Below the pieces are notes generated by a model. It worked only from the letters and a program-made list of their open reading frames with translations, did no database searches and was not told the DNA's origin. DNA of 64,000 nucleotides, taken from assembly GCA_903933715.1 (NCBI GenBank), contig CAIZLD010000056.1:34483-98482 (forward strand), in the 5' to 3' direction. Each line of letters opens with the position of its first letter. The first letter of the stretch is position 1. This DNA comes from an uncultured Spartobacteria bacterium (GTDB lineage: Bacteria > Verrucomicrobiota > Verrucomicrobiia > Chthoniobacterales > Chthoniobacteraceae). Of the stretch, positions 44,889 through 52,967 are shown one piece after another. Position numbers and translations under genes: made by a program.

Positions 44889-45656
44889 ATGCGTAAAAAA
44901 ATCATTGCAGCCAACTGGAAAATGAACCTGACGATCGGCGAAGCCGAAGCGTTCCTGGACACTTTCCTGCTCGAAATCGGTGAAGAAAGCGGGGCCGATA
45001 TTGTTATCGCCCCCGCGTTCACGGCCCTTTCCAAAGTCGCCGAACGCCTCAGCAAATCGTCCACCATCAAACTCGCCGCCCAGAACATGTCGTTCGAAAA
45101 GAGCGGAGCGTTCACCGGCGAAGTCAGCGCCGCCATGCTGCGCGATTTGTATGTCCGCTACGTCATCCTGGGCCACAGCGAACGCCGCACCCTCTTCGGG
45201 GAAACCGACGAGATCGTGAACAAAAAAGTGCGCGCTGCCCATGAAGCTTCCCTCAAACCGATCCTCTGCGTGGGCGAAACCCTCGCCGAACGGGATGCGG
45301 ACCGGGTGGAGGAAGTGCTCGAAACCCAGCTTCGCGGCAGTCTCGCCGGGATGAACAGCAAGGAAATCGCGGAAACCGTGATCGCCTACGAGCCCGTCTG
45401 GGCCATCGGCACCGGCCGCGTCGCTTCGCCCGAACAGGCGCAGGCGGCCCACGCCTTCATCCGCAAAACGATCGCCCTGATCGCCGACCCGAGCGTGGCC
45501 GAAAAAATCCGCATCCAATACGGCGGCAGCGTGAAGCCGGACAATGCCAAGACGTTGATGAGCCAGCCCGACATCGACGGCGCACTCGTCGGCGGAGCGA
45601 GCCTTGACCCCCGCGCGTTCACGGAGATCGTCAAAGCCGCCGCGAGCTGCGAGTAG
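44889..45656 (+). CDS. tpiA: Triosephosphate isomerase
   Basis: The 255-residue product has substrate-site KMN (AANWKMNLTI), the catalytic His in YVILGHSERR, the catalytic Glu in AYEPVWAIGTGR, and the phosphate loop QYGGSVKPDN. It interconverts DHAP and glyceraldehyde-3-phosphate. The gap-pgk-tpiA set ends at a strong terminator. Confidence 0.98.
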   Translation: MRKKIIAANWKMNLTIGEAEAFLDTFLLEIGEESGADIVIAPAFTALSKVAERLSKSSTIKLAAQNMSFEKSGAFTGEVSAAMLRDLYVRYVILGHSERRTLFGETDEIVNKKVRAAHEASLKPILCVGETLAERDADRVEEVLETQLRGSLAGMNSKEIAETVIAYEPVWAIGTGRVASPEQAQAAHAFIRKTIALIADPSVAEKIRIQYGGSVKPDNAKTLMSQPDIDGALVGGASLDPRAFTEIVKAAASCE

Positions 45657-45676
45657 CCGCAAGTAAAATCACTTGG

Positions 45677-45713
45677 AGCCGCGCTTCCGTTTTCAGGGAG
45701 CGCGGCTTTTTTT
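45677..45713 (+). terminator. Rho-independent terminator after tpiA
   Basis: Stem AGCCGCGCT / AGCGCGGCT (9 bp) with a 13-nt loop, followed by seven T residues. It closes the glycolytic cluster. Confidence 0.92.
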
Positions 45714-45764
45714 ATTCCTAAACCGCTCTTTTTTCACGTAGATTCCCCTCGAGAATCCAAAGTC

Positions 45765-47414
45765 ATGCAAACGATTGTTATCGGCCACAGAAACCCGGAT
45801 ATGGACTCGATCTGCGCGGCGATCGCCTACGCGGAACTCAAACGGCTCACGGGCCACCCCGATGTGATCGCGGCACGGGCCGGGAACACCAACCAGCGGA
45901 TCGATTACGTGCTCAACAAGTTTGGCGTGGAAGCGCCGGTCTTGATCACCGATCTCTCGCCGCGAGTGGCCGACGTGATGGAGGAGGAGGTGATTTCAAT
46001 CACTGCGGATTCGTCGGTTTACGAGGCGCTCCAATTGATTGAGCGCAAGCAATTGCGCGGCGTGCCGGTGATCGATGGACAATTTCACTGCCTGGGCTTG
46101 CTCTCAGCCTTCAAGGTGTTGCATCACCTCGTCCCGTCCCGGGACGACACCGAGAACGCCCGGATCGTCCCCGCGGCATTGGAGGAGATTTTCCACACGT
46201 TCGCGGGAAAATTGATCCAGGGGGAACCGGTGCTGGAGGAACGGGATTATCTTTTGTTGGTGGGCGCAATGTCCGAGGAGTCGTTCAAGGAACGGGTGGC
46301 GCGCTACAAAGGACGCCGGGTGGTCGTGATCGTCGGCGACCGGGAAGAGATTCAACTGGATGCCATCCGGGCGGGTGCGGCGGCGGTGGTGGTGACGGGC
46401 AACCCGCCCGTGAGCGCGGAAGTTCGCAAGGCCGCGCTCCAATACGGGGTGACGCTGGCGACCTCCCCCTACGACACCGCCACGACCGTGCTGCTCGCCC
46501 GGGGGGCGGTGAAAGTCGGGCGCAAACTGGATGGCGAATTTTTAAGTTTCCCCTCGGACGCACTTCTCGCCAAGGCCCGCGAATCGGCGGCCGCCAGCTC
46601 ACAGTTTATTTTTCCGGTCGTCGAGGAGGAGCGGCTGGTGGGCATTCTCTCCAAAAGCGATTTTTTAAAGACGATCCCGCGCCAATTGATTTTGGTCGAT
46701 CACAACGAGCTTTCCCAAGCGGTGAAAGGGGCGGAAACGGTTCCGATTGCGGAAATTATTGACCATCACCGGCTGGGCGGGTTCTCAAGCGATTCGCCGA
46801 TTCTGTTTTGGAATAACCCGGTCGGCTCGACTTCCAGCATCGTGGCGATGTGTTATGAACATTTCGGCGTCGCCATTCCCAAACCGATCGCAGGGCTCTT
46901 GATGGCGGGGCTGATCTCGGACACGCTTCATTTGACTTCGCCCACGACAACGCCAGCCGATGCGCGGATTTTAACGCAGTTGGCGGAGATCGTCGGGGTT
47001 GATTCCAAGCAGTTGGCGGAAGAGATTTTCTCGGTCGGCTCGCCGCTCCTGACCATGACCCCGCAACAAGCCGTTACAGCCGACTGCAAGGAATACGAGG
47101 AGGGAGATGCCCGGTTCTCGGTGGCGCAAATCGAGGAGCTGTCGTTCTCGCAATTTTACGAAAAAGAGGCGGCGTTGACGGAGGCGTTGGATGCGCATTG
47201 CCGGGCCAACCGGTATCTGTTCTCGGCGTTGTTGGTGACAGATATTATTTCGCAAAACTCGATGCTGCTGGTCCGGGGTTCGGAAGCGTTCCTGCACCGG
47301 ATCGATTATCCCCGCCTCACCCATTTCATGTGGGCGCTTGACGGAGTGGTCAGCCGCAAAAAACAGCTCCTCCCGTATCTGCTCGACCGGTTGCACGGGA
47401 TGGAACCGCAGTAA
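45765..47414 (+). CDS. ppaC: Family II manganese inorganic pyrophosphatase with CBS-DRTGG insert
   Basis: The 549-residue product has DHH-family metal motifs at the N-terminus (IGHRNPDMDSICAAIAYAEL) and in IIDHHRLGGFSSDSP, and a C-terminal DHHA2 domain. Inserted between them (residues ~70-310) are a CBS motif (VADVMEEEVISITADSSVYE), a DRTGG-like domain and a second CBS motif (HNELSQ precedes the return to DHH). CBS-PPases of this type are regulated by adenine nucleotides and diadenosine polyphosphates. larB follows after 4 nt. Confidence 0.92.
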   Translation: MQTIVIGHRNPDMDSICAAIAYAELKRLTGHPDVIAARAGNTNQRIDYVLNKFGVEAPVLITDLSPRVADVMEEEVISITADSSVYEALQLIERKQLRGVPVIDGQFHCLGLLSAFKVLHHLVPSRDDTENARIVPAALEEIFHTFAGKLIQGEPVLEERDYLLLVGAMSEESFKERVARYKGRRVVVIVGDREEIQLDAIRAGAAAVVVTGNPPVSAEVRKAALQYGVTLATSPYDTATTVLLARGAVKVGRKLDGEFLSFPSDALLAKARESAAASSQFIFPVVEEERLVGILSKSDFLKTIPRQLILVDHNELSQAVKGAETVPIAEIIDHHRLGGFSSDSPILFWNNPVGSTSSIVAMCYEHFGVAIPKPIAGLLMAGLISDTLHLTSPTTTPADARILTQLAEIVGVDSKQLAEEIFSVGSPLLTMTPQQAVTADCKEYEEGDARFSVAQIEELSFSQFYEKEAALTEALDAHCRANRYLFSALLVTDIISQNSMLLVRGSEAFLHRIDYPRLTHFMWALDGVVSRKKQLLPYLLDRLHGMEPQ

Positions 47415-47418
47415 TTTT

Positions 47419-48111
47419 ATGACCAACTCTTCGCAATTTGTGGATATCGGCGTGGCCCGCGTTGATGTGGGGCGGCACGACCGCTGCGGTTTTCCCGAGG
47501 TCATTTTCGGGCCGGGTAAAACGCCCGGCGACATGGTGGCCATTGCGCGCAAGATCGTGGAGAGCCACGGGATCGTGCTGGTGACGCGCATCGATGAAGC
47601 GCAGACGGCGGCGATGCGCGCGGCTTTCCCGCAAGCGCGTGTCCACGAGCGGGCGCGGGCCATCACGCTGGAAGAGAGTCCGCTGCCCAAATTGGACGGC
47701 GCGGTGGCGGTGGTTTGCGCGGGAACCTCGGATTTGCCAGTGGCCGAAGAGGCCGCGGTGACGCTGGAGGTTTTTGGCAATCGCGTGGCCAAATTTTTTG
47801 ACGTCGGCGTGGCCGGGATTCATCGGCTGCTGGCGGTGCGGGATCAAATCGAAGCGTGCAATGTCGTGATCGTCGTGGCCGGGATGGAAGGGGCGCTCCC
47901 CAGCGCCATTGCGGGGCTGGTGAGCAAACCGGTCATCGCGGTGCCGACCAGCGTCGGCTATGGCGCAAGCTTTGGCGGCCTGGCCGCGTTATTGGGGATG
48001 CTCAATAGCTGCGGCAGCGGCGTGACCGTGGTCAATATCGACAACGGCTTTGGCGCGGCTTACGCGGCGGCTTCCATAAACCGGCTCCTGCACGCGGCCA
48101 AGGGCCGGTGA
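47419..48111 (+). CDS. larB: LarB family (pyridinium-3,5-biscarboxylic acid mononucleotide synthase)
   Basis: The product is 230 residues from ATG 47419. It has the LarB/PurE-like core: FPEVIFGPGKTPGDMVAI, VVCAGTSDLPVAEEAA and PTSVGYGASFGGLAALLG, ending with VVNIDNGFGAAYAA. LarB carboxylates nicotinic acid adenine dinucleotide in synthesis of the nickel-pincer cofactor of lactate racemase. The partner genes larC and larE and an obvious LarA are not in the window. It is likely co-transcribed with the pyrophosphatase. Confidence 0.9.
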   Translation: MTNSSQFVDIGVARVDVGRHDRCGFPEVIFGPGKTPGDMVAIARKIVESHGIVLVTRIDEAQTAAMRAAFPQARVHERARAITLEESPLPKLDGAVAVVCAGTSDLPVAEEAAVTLEVFGNRVAKFFDVGVAGIHRLLAVRDQIEACNVVIVVAGMEGALPSAIAGLVSKPVIAVPTSVGYGASFGGLAALLGMLNSCGSGVTVVNIDNGFGAAYAAASINRLLHAAKGR

Positions 48112-48173
48112 TTTGACGCGGGCGGCGCGGCCCTTTCTTGCCATTTTGAAGCACGGCCCCGAACGGTGCGTGC

Positions 48174-49493
48174 ATGAGTACTGTTCACATTTGTCTGAAA
48201 GACATTTTCGATGTGGCGGTGACTTGCCATGTGATTTTCTATCCCGAGGATACGCCGTTTTTCAGCGGCTCTGCGCTTGCAGTCTCGGGGGCGCACTCGA
48301 TCCTGATCGACGCCGACGGCACCGGGAGCGTCACGCTCCTGCCGGGGCGTTACAAGGTTCGATTCGCAAAAATCACCGGCAACACCGACACGCTGACGAT
48401 CTTGGTTCCCAACGAGGAGGGCGTCTACCAGCTACAGGAGTTGGTGTGGGCTGGAGATTGGATTTTGCCGTTCCGCGATTTTCTCCAGAAATCGAAGAAT
48501 CTCGCCGATCTCCCCGACCCGGCCAGCGCCTTTGCCGCGATCAAGCAGGCCGCAACCGAAACGGCTACCGGTGCGGTGCAACTTGCGACGCAGGCGGAGG
48601 TGGACGCGGGAATCGACGCGTCGAAGGGGGTCACGCCTGCAACTTTGGCGAATCTGGAAAAATGGACCTCGCTCAATCCGCAGCTTCAGCGCGTCACCGT
48701 GGCCAATGCTCCGGCCCGACTTGCGCTGATTGCAGACCAGGTGAATGTCGGCGATCTGGTCGAACAACTCAATACGCGGGCCATCTATCAGGTGCTGGAT
48801 GTTTCAGCACTGGGGCACGAATGGGCATTTGTGGAGGTGGGGGTCCGGCCCGTCGTCGAATCGGAGGTGACCATCCGCACCGGGTTGCTGGCCGAATGGC
48901 TCTTTGCCGCGGGTAGTGAACTGGCCGATTCCAGCGGCGGCGGCAATACGTTAAGCAATACCAACGCGGTTTCTTTTGCCGACGGGGTTGCCAGCTTCGA
49001 TGGGACCAACTACCTGAGCGCGGCAAGCGTCGTCGGAGCCGGTTCCACAGGCCTTACTTTATCTGCCTGGATTCGCCGTCAACCCGGTTCCGGCGATTTC
49101 TGGATTTTTGGCGCTGATGGTCCTGAACAACCCGTTTACGCTCTTTGCAACAGCTACATCAATCTGCAACCGCGTGTCACGGACGACAATTTTACGACTT
49201 GGGGGCCGGATTTTGATTCGATCCTGGGTGAACTCCGGGACGGTAACTGGCATCACATCGCCCTTGTTTACGGAGTCACTATTTCCTTGTGGGTCGACGG
49301 GGTCAAACTTCAAACGGATGTCACATCGGGAATATGCCTTAATACAACTCCGGGCGAAGGAATCACAACGCATATCGGATCGAACGGACTTGGGAATTAT
49401 GGCCTGGGGGCAGGCGACGTCCGGGCGCTCCGGATTTATGGCCGTTCTCTCAGCGATGCCGAAATCATTCAACTCAATGGAGAATTTGCGTAA
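48174..49493 (+). CDS. Phage tail-fibre-like protein with C-terminal LamG domain
   Basis: The 439-residue product has a short N-terminal beta domain (residues ~1-85) resembling baseplate/fibre adaptor regions. A tail-fibre repeat follows (residues ~128-162: TGAVQLATQAEVDAGID, SKGVTPATLANLE), the pattern common in phage and tailocin fibres. The C-terminus (residues ~235-439) is a LamG/concanavalin-like lectin fold (GLTLSAWIRRQPGSGDFWIF, GNWHHIALVYGVTISLWVDG). It is the first gene of a six-gene coupled cassette and overlaps the next gene by 1 nt. No structural phage genes are nearby. Confidence 0.75.
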   Translation: MSTVHICLKDIFDVAVTCHVIFYPEDTPFFSGSALAVSGAHSILIDADGTGSVTLLPGRYKVRFAKITGNTDTLTILVPNEEGVYQLQELVWAGDWILPFRDFLQKSKNLADLPDPASAFAAIKQAATETATGAVQLATQAEVDAGIDASKGVTPATLANLEKWTSLNPQLQRVTVANAPARLALIADQVNVGDLVEQLNTRAIYQVLDVSALGHEWAFVEVGVRPVVESEVTIRTGLLAEWLFAAGSELADSSGGGNTLSNTNAVSFADGVASFDGTNYLSAASVVGAGSTGLTLSAWIRRQPGSGDFWIFGADGPEQPVYALCNSYINLQPRVTDDNFTTWGPDFDSILGELRDGNWHHIALVYGVTISLWVDGVKLQTDVTSGICLNTTPGEGITTHIGSNGLGNYGLGAGDVRALRIYGRSLSDAEIIQLNGEFA

Positions 49494-49939
49494 TGGAAAA
49501 ATTAACGCTTAATCAAACCAACGCGGCGGTTTTATCTGCTTTTGAAACCGCCCTTTCCGCCGCCGATCCGCGCGCGGCGGTCGCACAAATCGGGACAAAC
49601 GCCACGCTTCGGACCAACCGCTACACCGGCGCCCTGGGCAGCGGCTTCGAGGTCCTGGCCGTTCTCAATCTTGGCTGGCGCGAGCTTGTCATCACCAAAC
49701 AGCACGGCCCGGAAACCTGGCGCGAACAACCTTCGCCCACGCTCGAAAGTCTGGTGGCGGAATGTCAGCAAAAACGGGCGGCGCGCTACGAGGCCGAGGC
49801 TTCGGTATTCGATCTCGCCGATGCCGAAGCAAAACTGGTTTCCAGCGATCCCGAGGTGCAGGCGGAAGGAGCCATCCAAAAAACGGCCGTGCTCGCCCAG
49901 CGGCTCCAGATCAAATCAGAACTTCCCAAACCGCTATGA
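49493..49939 (+). CDS. Hypothetical protein of the phage-like cassette
   Basis: The 148-residue soluble product starts in the stop codon of the tail-fibre-like gene (TAATG). The N-terminal half is Ala-rich helical (TNAAVLSAFETALSAADPR); the middle has an aromatic beta stretch (LNLGWRELVITKQHGPETW), and the C-terminus is helical. I recognise no family. Its position immediately after a fibre gene is that of fibre-assembly chaperones, but there is no sequence proof. Confidence 0.6.
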   Translation: MEKLTLNQTNAAVLSAFETALSAADPRAAVAQIGTNATLRTNRYTGALGSGFEVLAVLNLGWRELVITKQHGPETWREQPSPTLESLVAECQQKRAARYEAEASVFDLADAEAKLVSSDPEVQAEGAIQKTAVLAQRLQIKSELPKPL

Positions 49940-50148
49940 GCACCGAAGAAACTGAAAAGGTGAGCGTGTTAACCGAGCGCATCGGGAACCTGATCGATCG
50001 GCTCGACAAGTTCGAGGAACTCGCGGAAGCGCGCTTTGTGATGCGGGTGGAGTTTGCGCCAGTGCAAAGGCTCGTCTACGGCGGCGTGGGCATCGTGCTG
50101 AGCCTGGTGCTGGCCGCGTTAATGGGAATCGCCATCCTGCACAAATGA
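49936..50148 (+). CDS. XhlA-like small membrane protein
   Basis: The product is 70 residues from ATG 49936, overlapping the upstream stop (ATGA). A short coiled coil (ERIGNLIDRLDKFEELAE) precedes one C-terminal TM helix (VYGGVGIVLSLVLAALMGI). This is the size and layout of XhlA-type holin accessory proteins. The match is by architecture only. It is coupled to the next gene by another ATGA overlap. Confidence 0.65.
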   Translation: MSTEETEKVSVLTERIGNLIDRLDKFEELAEARFVMRVEFAPVQRLVYGGVGIVLSLVLAALMGIAILHK

Positions 50149-50654
50149 AACGGCTCACCTTGATCGCCTTGTTGCTCTGCGGCTGTGTGGGACGGGGCGT
50201 TCCGAAGCCGTCAGCGTTCACCGTTCAAATGACGCTCGATTCGGCAACCGGTGCGGCCCTTAAGGCGGCGCAAAACACGGCGGCGGCGGAGAGATCGCTG
50301 CGGCTCGCGGCCATGCAATCAAAGGCGTTGCTAGCAGTGGCAACCCCGATGCAACGCCCGCTGGTGATCCAGCTCCAAACGGCGCTCGACACGACTCAAA
50401 CCGAGTTGGAATCGGCGCGGGTGGAGTTGAACTCGGCCCATGCGTCGCTGGCCGATTCGTCGGGACAACTCGGCGCGCTGCAACAGCAGATCCGCGAGAT
50501 TGGCTCGGCGTTATCCAAAGCGCAGGAAGAGAATGACCGCACCAAAGCGGCCCGCGATTTCTGGCGCGCCTGCTCGTGGAAACTGGCGCTGCTCTCGCTG
50601 GCGCTGGGGGTGTGGGCGTTTCGCAAACCGCTGCTCGCTCTCGCAAGTTTATGA
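50145..50654 (+). CDS. Candidate unimolecular spanin (lipoprotein with C-terminal TM)
   Basis: The 169-residue product has a lipoprotein signal peptide MKRLTLIALLLCGC (lipobox LCGC), a long coiled coil (residues ~60-135, QTALDTTQTELESARVELNS) and a C-terminal TM helix (WKLALLSLALGVWAFRKPLL). An outer-membrane lipid anchor at one end and an inner-membrane helix at the other is the defining plan of phage u-spanins, which fuse the two membranes at lysis. An ordinary cell-envelope lipoprotein would not normally end this way. The next gene starts in its stop codon. Confidence 0.7.
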   Translation: MKRLTLIALLLCGCVGRGVPKPSAFTVQMTLDSATGAALKAAQNTAAAERSLRLAAMQSKALLAVATPMQRPLVIQLQTALDTTQTELESARVELNSAHASLADSSGQLGALQQQIREIGSALSKAQEENDRTKAARDFWRACSWKLALLSLALGVWAFRKPLLALASL

Positions 50655-50950
50655 AAAGAAAGCCACACCCTTGGACAAGCCGCAAACTCTGGATGACGCT
50701 CGCGGCCAACGGCATGATGTGGGCGGCTTATGAGCTTGCGCTACGGCATCTTTATGCGATGCCGGAAGCCAAAGTCGCCGCGTTCACGTCCCTTACGCAA
50801 ACGGTGCTTTACGGGATCACCGCAGTCTCGGCGGCTTATGTCGGCGTGACCGGTTTTTTGCAAATGCGTCAAAACGTGGCGAGCCAGGTCGCCCAAACCG
50901 TGGAGCGAACCTTTGCTCCCAAACATTACGATGACCCGGCGATTCCTTGA
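50651..50950 (+). CDS. Holin-like membrane protein
   Basis: The product is 99 residues from ATG 50651 (MKRKPHPWTSRKLWMTLAAN), in the stop of the spanin-like gene. Two hydrophobic segments (residues ~14-34 and ~46-68, TQTVLYGITAVSAAYVGVTG) with a basic N-terminus and a polar C-terminus fit a class II holin. Sequence similarity to known holins is not evident. It overlaps the endolysin gene by 20 nt. Confidence 0.6.
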   Translation: MKRKPHPWTSRKLWMTLAANGMMWAAYELALRHLYAMPEAKVAAFTSLTQTVLYGITAVSAAYVGVTGFLQMRQNVASQVAQTVERTFAPKHYDDPAIP

Positions 50951-51362
50951 GTTCATCCCGTTCATCTTCAAATGGGAGGGCGGCTACGAGAACGATCCCG
51001 ACGACCCCGGCGGCGAGACGAAATTCGGGATCGACCGCCGGAGCCACCCGGAGGTGGAGATCAAGACCCTGACGAAGGAAGCGGCGATGGCGATTTACTG
51101 GCGCGATTACTGGGTTAAATACGGATGCGAATGGCTCCCGCAACCCCTGGGCGAGGCGTTCTTCAACGCCTGCGTCAACTGCGGCGCAAGCCGGGCCAAG
51201 GCGCTTCTTAAAACGACGCCCGTGCCGCCCACGGCAACGGCCTTTCTGCAAAACCAGGCCGCCTTTTATCGGCGGCTGGTGACGGCAAGACCGGGCTTGA
51301 AGAAGTTCCTCCACGGCTGGCTTAACCGCACGGCCGATTTGCAACGAACGCTGGGCATTTAA
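50931..51362 (+). CDS. Endolysin, glycoside hydrolase family 108 (N-acetylmuramidase)
   Basis: The product is 143 residues from ATG 50931 (MTRRFLEFIPFIFKWEGGYE). The signature FKWEGGYENDPDDPGGETKF contains the catalytic Glu and the DPxDPGG loop of GH108 lysozymes. AIYWRDYWVKYGCEWLPQPL is also typical. It is a little shorter than the usual 160-190 residues because a C-terminal peptidoglycan-binding segment is missing. It has no signal peptide, so export would need the adjacent holin. It is the last gene of the cassette and is followed by a terminator. Confidence 0.88.
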   Translation: MTRRFLEFIPFIFKWEGGYENDPDDPGGETKFGIDRRSHPEVEIKTLTKEAAMAIYWRDYWVKYGCEWLPQPLGEAFFNACVNCGASRAKALLKTTPVPPTATAFLQNQAAFYRRLVTARPGLKKFLHGWLNRTADLQRTLGI

Positions 51363-51369
51363 CCATCAG

Positions 51370-51400
51370 CAAGGGCGGTCCAATTGGGCCGCCCTTGTTT
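51370..51400. terminator. Bidirectional terminator between the lysis cassette and tolC
   Basis: Stem CAAGGGCGGTCC / GGGCCGCCCTTG with an AATT loop (51370-51397), followed by TTTG. It lies between two convergent genes. The T-tract is short but the stem is very strong. Confidence 0.75.
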
Positions 51401-51409
51401 GCGTACCGG

Positions 51410-52873
51410 CTAATTGGAAACTTCGATGCCGTTTTGCCGAAGGGTCTGGCCGGTTTGCCGGTCGTATTCGGAAATCGCTTTGTGGTAGTCGGCCTCTGCC
51501 CGGATGAGCGCGGCTTGGGCGTCGGTCATCGCTTTTTGAAGTTGGAGGACTTCGAAGGTGGTCGCGCTTCCAAACTCGTGCCGTTTGCGCCCGGCATCCA
51601 GACTTTCCTTGGCCAGCCTCAATGCTTCCTGCGTGGAGTCGATCCGCTTGCGGGCGGTCTCGATTTGCCCGGCGGCATTGGCGACGTTGACGATGATACT
51701 TTGCTCCAGTTGCTTGAGCCCGATCAAAGCCTGCGCGTCGATCAACCGGGCTGCTTTGAGCTGACCCCGTGCGCCGCGATTGGGAATCGGAAGGCTGAAC
51801 ACGGTCCCGATGCTCCAGTTTTGAGGATTGCCGCCACGGTTGTTCCAAAAGCTCAGGCTTTCGGAAATGTCGTTGGAGTCGAGCCCAATCAGGTTGAGGC
51901 TGCCAACGAGGTCGAGCCGGGGAAGCGCGCTGTTGCGGGCGGTGACGACGTTGATGTGGCGAGTCTGGAGTGAAATGAGCGCCTGCCGGTAATCGGGGCG
52001 TTCGCCCAAAGCGGCGCGCAATCCGGCCGGGAGATCGACCCCCCCGATGGCGGCAATGGGTGGCGGCTCGATGGAGATACGCATGGCCAGCAACTTCTCG
52101 GTATCCGATGTAATAAGTTGCTTGAGGTAACGCTCGTTATTTTCGATGTCGTTTTTGGCCAGAATGACGGCTTCCTCGCGGGAGGCGGCTTCGGCTTGCG
52201 CGGTGACCACGTCGAGCTCGATTTTTACGCCGATTTCGGCCCGGGTTTCCTCTTGTTTGCAAAGCTCGAGCGCGAGGTCGCGGGAGTGGCGGGCTGCCTC
52301 GTAATTGCGCAAGGCGGAGTAGAGTTCATTATAGACAAACACCGTCTGGGTCACCACATCGATGATTTCTTGTTTGAACGCCCATTCGCTGATTTGGCGG
52401 TTGTTGCGGGCGATCCGCAAGGCCGCGAGGTTCACGTCGGAGCCAAAGCCGCGCAGGAGCGGCTGCGTGAGAGCAAATTGAGCCCCGCTGGAATAGAGAT
52501 TCGGAAACCGGGAATTGCTGCCGCCGGTGGTGGCGAGCCCGAGTTGGTAATCGGTGCCATAGACGCTCTTGCCGCCCAGCCCGAGACCGTAAGCGCCATA
52601 ATCGTTCTCGCCAGAGGCCGAATTGAAAACGTTGCGATTCGCATACGCCCTCAACGCCGGATCGAAAGCTCCAAGCTCCGACGTGATGCGGGCGGCGGCG
52701 ATGTCCGGCTCAAACTCGCCGACTTTGATGGCGAGATTGTTTTCAATGGCCAATGCGATGGCTTTGCGCAAAGTCAGATGAAGCTCGGCAGGGGGAGCGC
52801 TTTTTGGGCTGGGGGCCGCAAAGGCAAAACGGGCCGTCAAAAGCAGGCATAAAAGGAAACGTGGGGAAAACAT
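51410..52873 (-). CDS. tolC: TolC-family outer membrane efflux protein
   Basis: The product is about 487 residues from ATG 52873, with a GTG one codon upstream. A signal peptide (FSPRFLLCLLLTARFAFAA) is followed by two OEP repeats with long helical segments and short beta strands (FALTQPLLRGFGSDVNLAAL; WSIGTVFSLPIPNRGARGQL). Trimers form the outer-membrane duct of tripartite efflux or type I secretion systems. No RND or ABC partner is adjacent. Confidence 0.92.
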   Translation of the reverse strand: MFSPRFLLCLLLTARFAFAAPSPKSAPPAELHLTLRKAIALAIENNLAIKVGEFEPDIAAARITSELGAFDPALRAYANRNVFNSASGENDYGAYGLGLGGKSVYGTDYQLGLATTGGSNSRFPNLYSSGAQFALTQPLLRGFGSDVNLAALRIARNNRQISEWAFKQEIIDVVTQTVFVYNELYSALRNYEAARHSRDLALELCKQEETRAEIGVKIELDVVTAQAEAASREEAVILAKNDIENNERYLKQLITSDTEKLLAMRISIEPPPIAAIGGVDLPAGLRAALGERPDYRQALISLQTRHINVVTARNSALPRLDLVGSLNLIGLDSNDISESLSFWNNRGGNPQNWSIGTVFSLPIPNRGARGQLKAARLIDAQALIGLKQLEQSIIVNVANAAGQIETARKRIDSTQEALRLAKESLDAGRKRHEFGSATTFEVLQLQKAMTDAQAALIRAEADYHKAISEYDRQTGQTLRQNGIEVSN

Positions 52874-52922
52874 CACCTATGCCCCTAAGGCAAACCGTCG
52901 CGGGAATCAAGCCGCTGCTTCG

Positions 52923-52951
52923 TTGACACTCGTGAAAACCGCGCCTAGTTT
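52923..52951 (+). promoter_or_regulatory. Predicted sigma70 promoter of the 52968-57736 gene set
   Basis: A perfect TTGACA (52923-52928), a 17-nt spacer, and TAGTTT (52946-52951). The -10 ends 16 nt before ATG 52968, which rules out the TTG at 52923 as the start because that TTG lies within the -35 box. Confidence 0.7.
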
Positions 52952-52967
52952 GAGGCTTTTCCCCTCT

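Noticed and set aside
48174..51362. Complete prophage
   Set aside because: No integrase, terminase, portal, capsid, tail tube or att repeats are present; only a fibre-like gene and lysis functions are seen.
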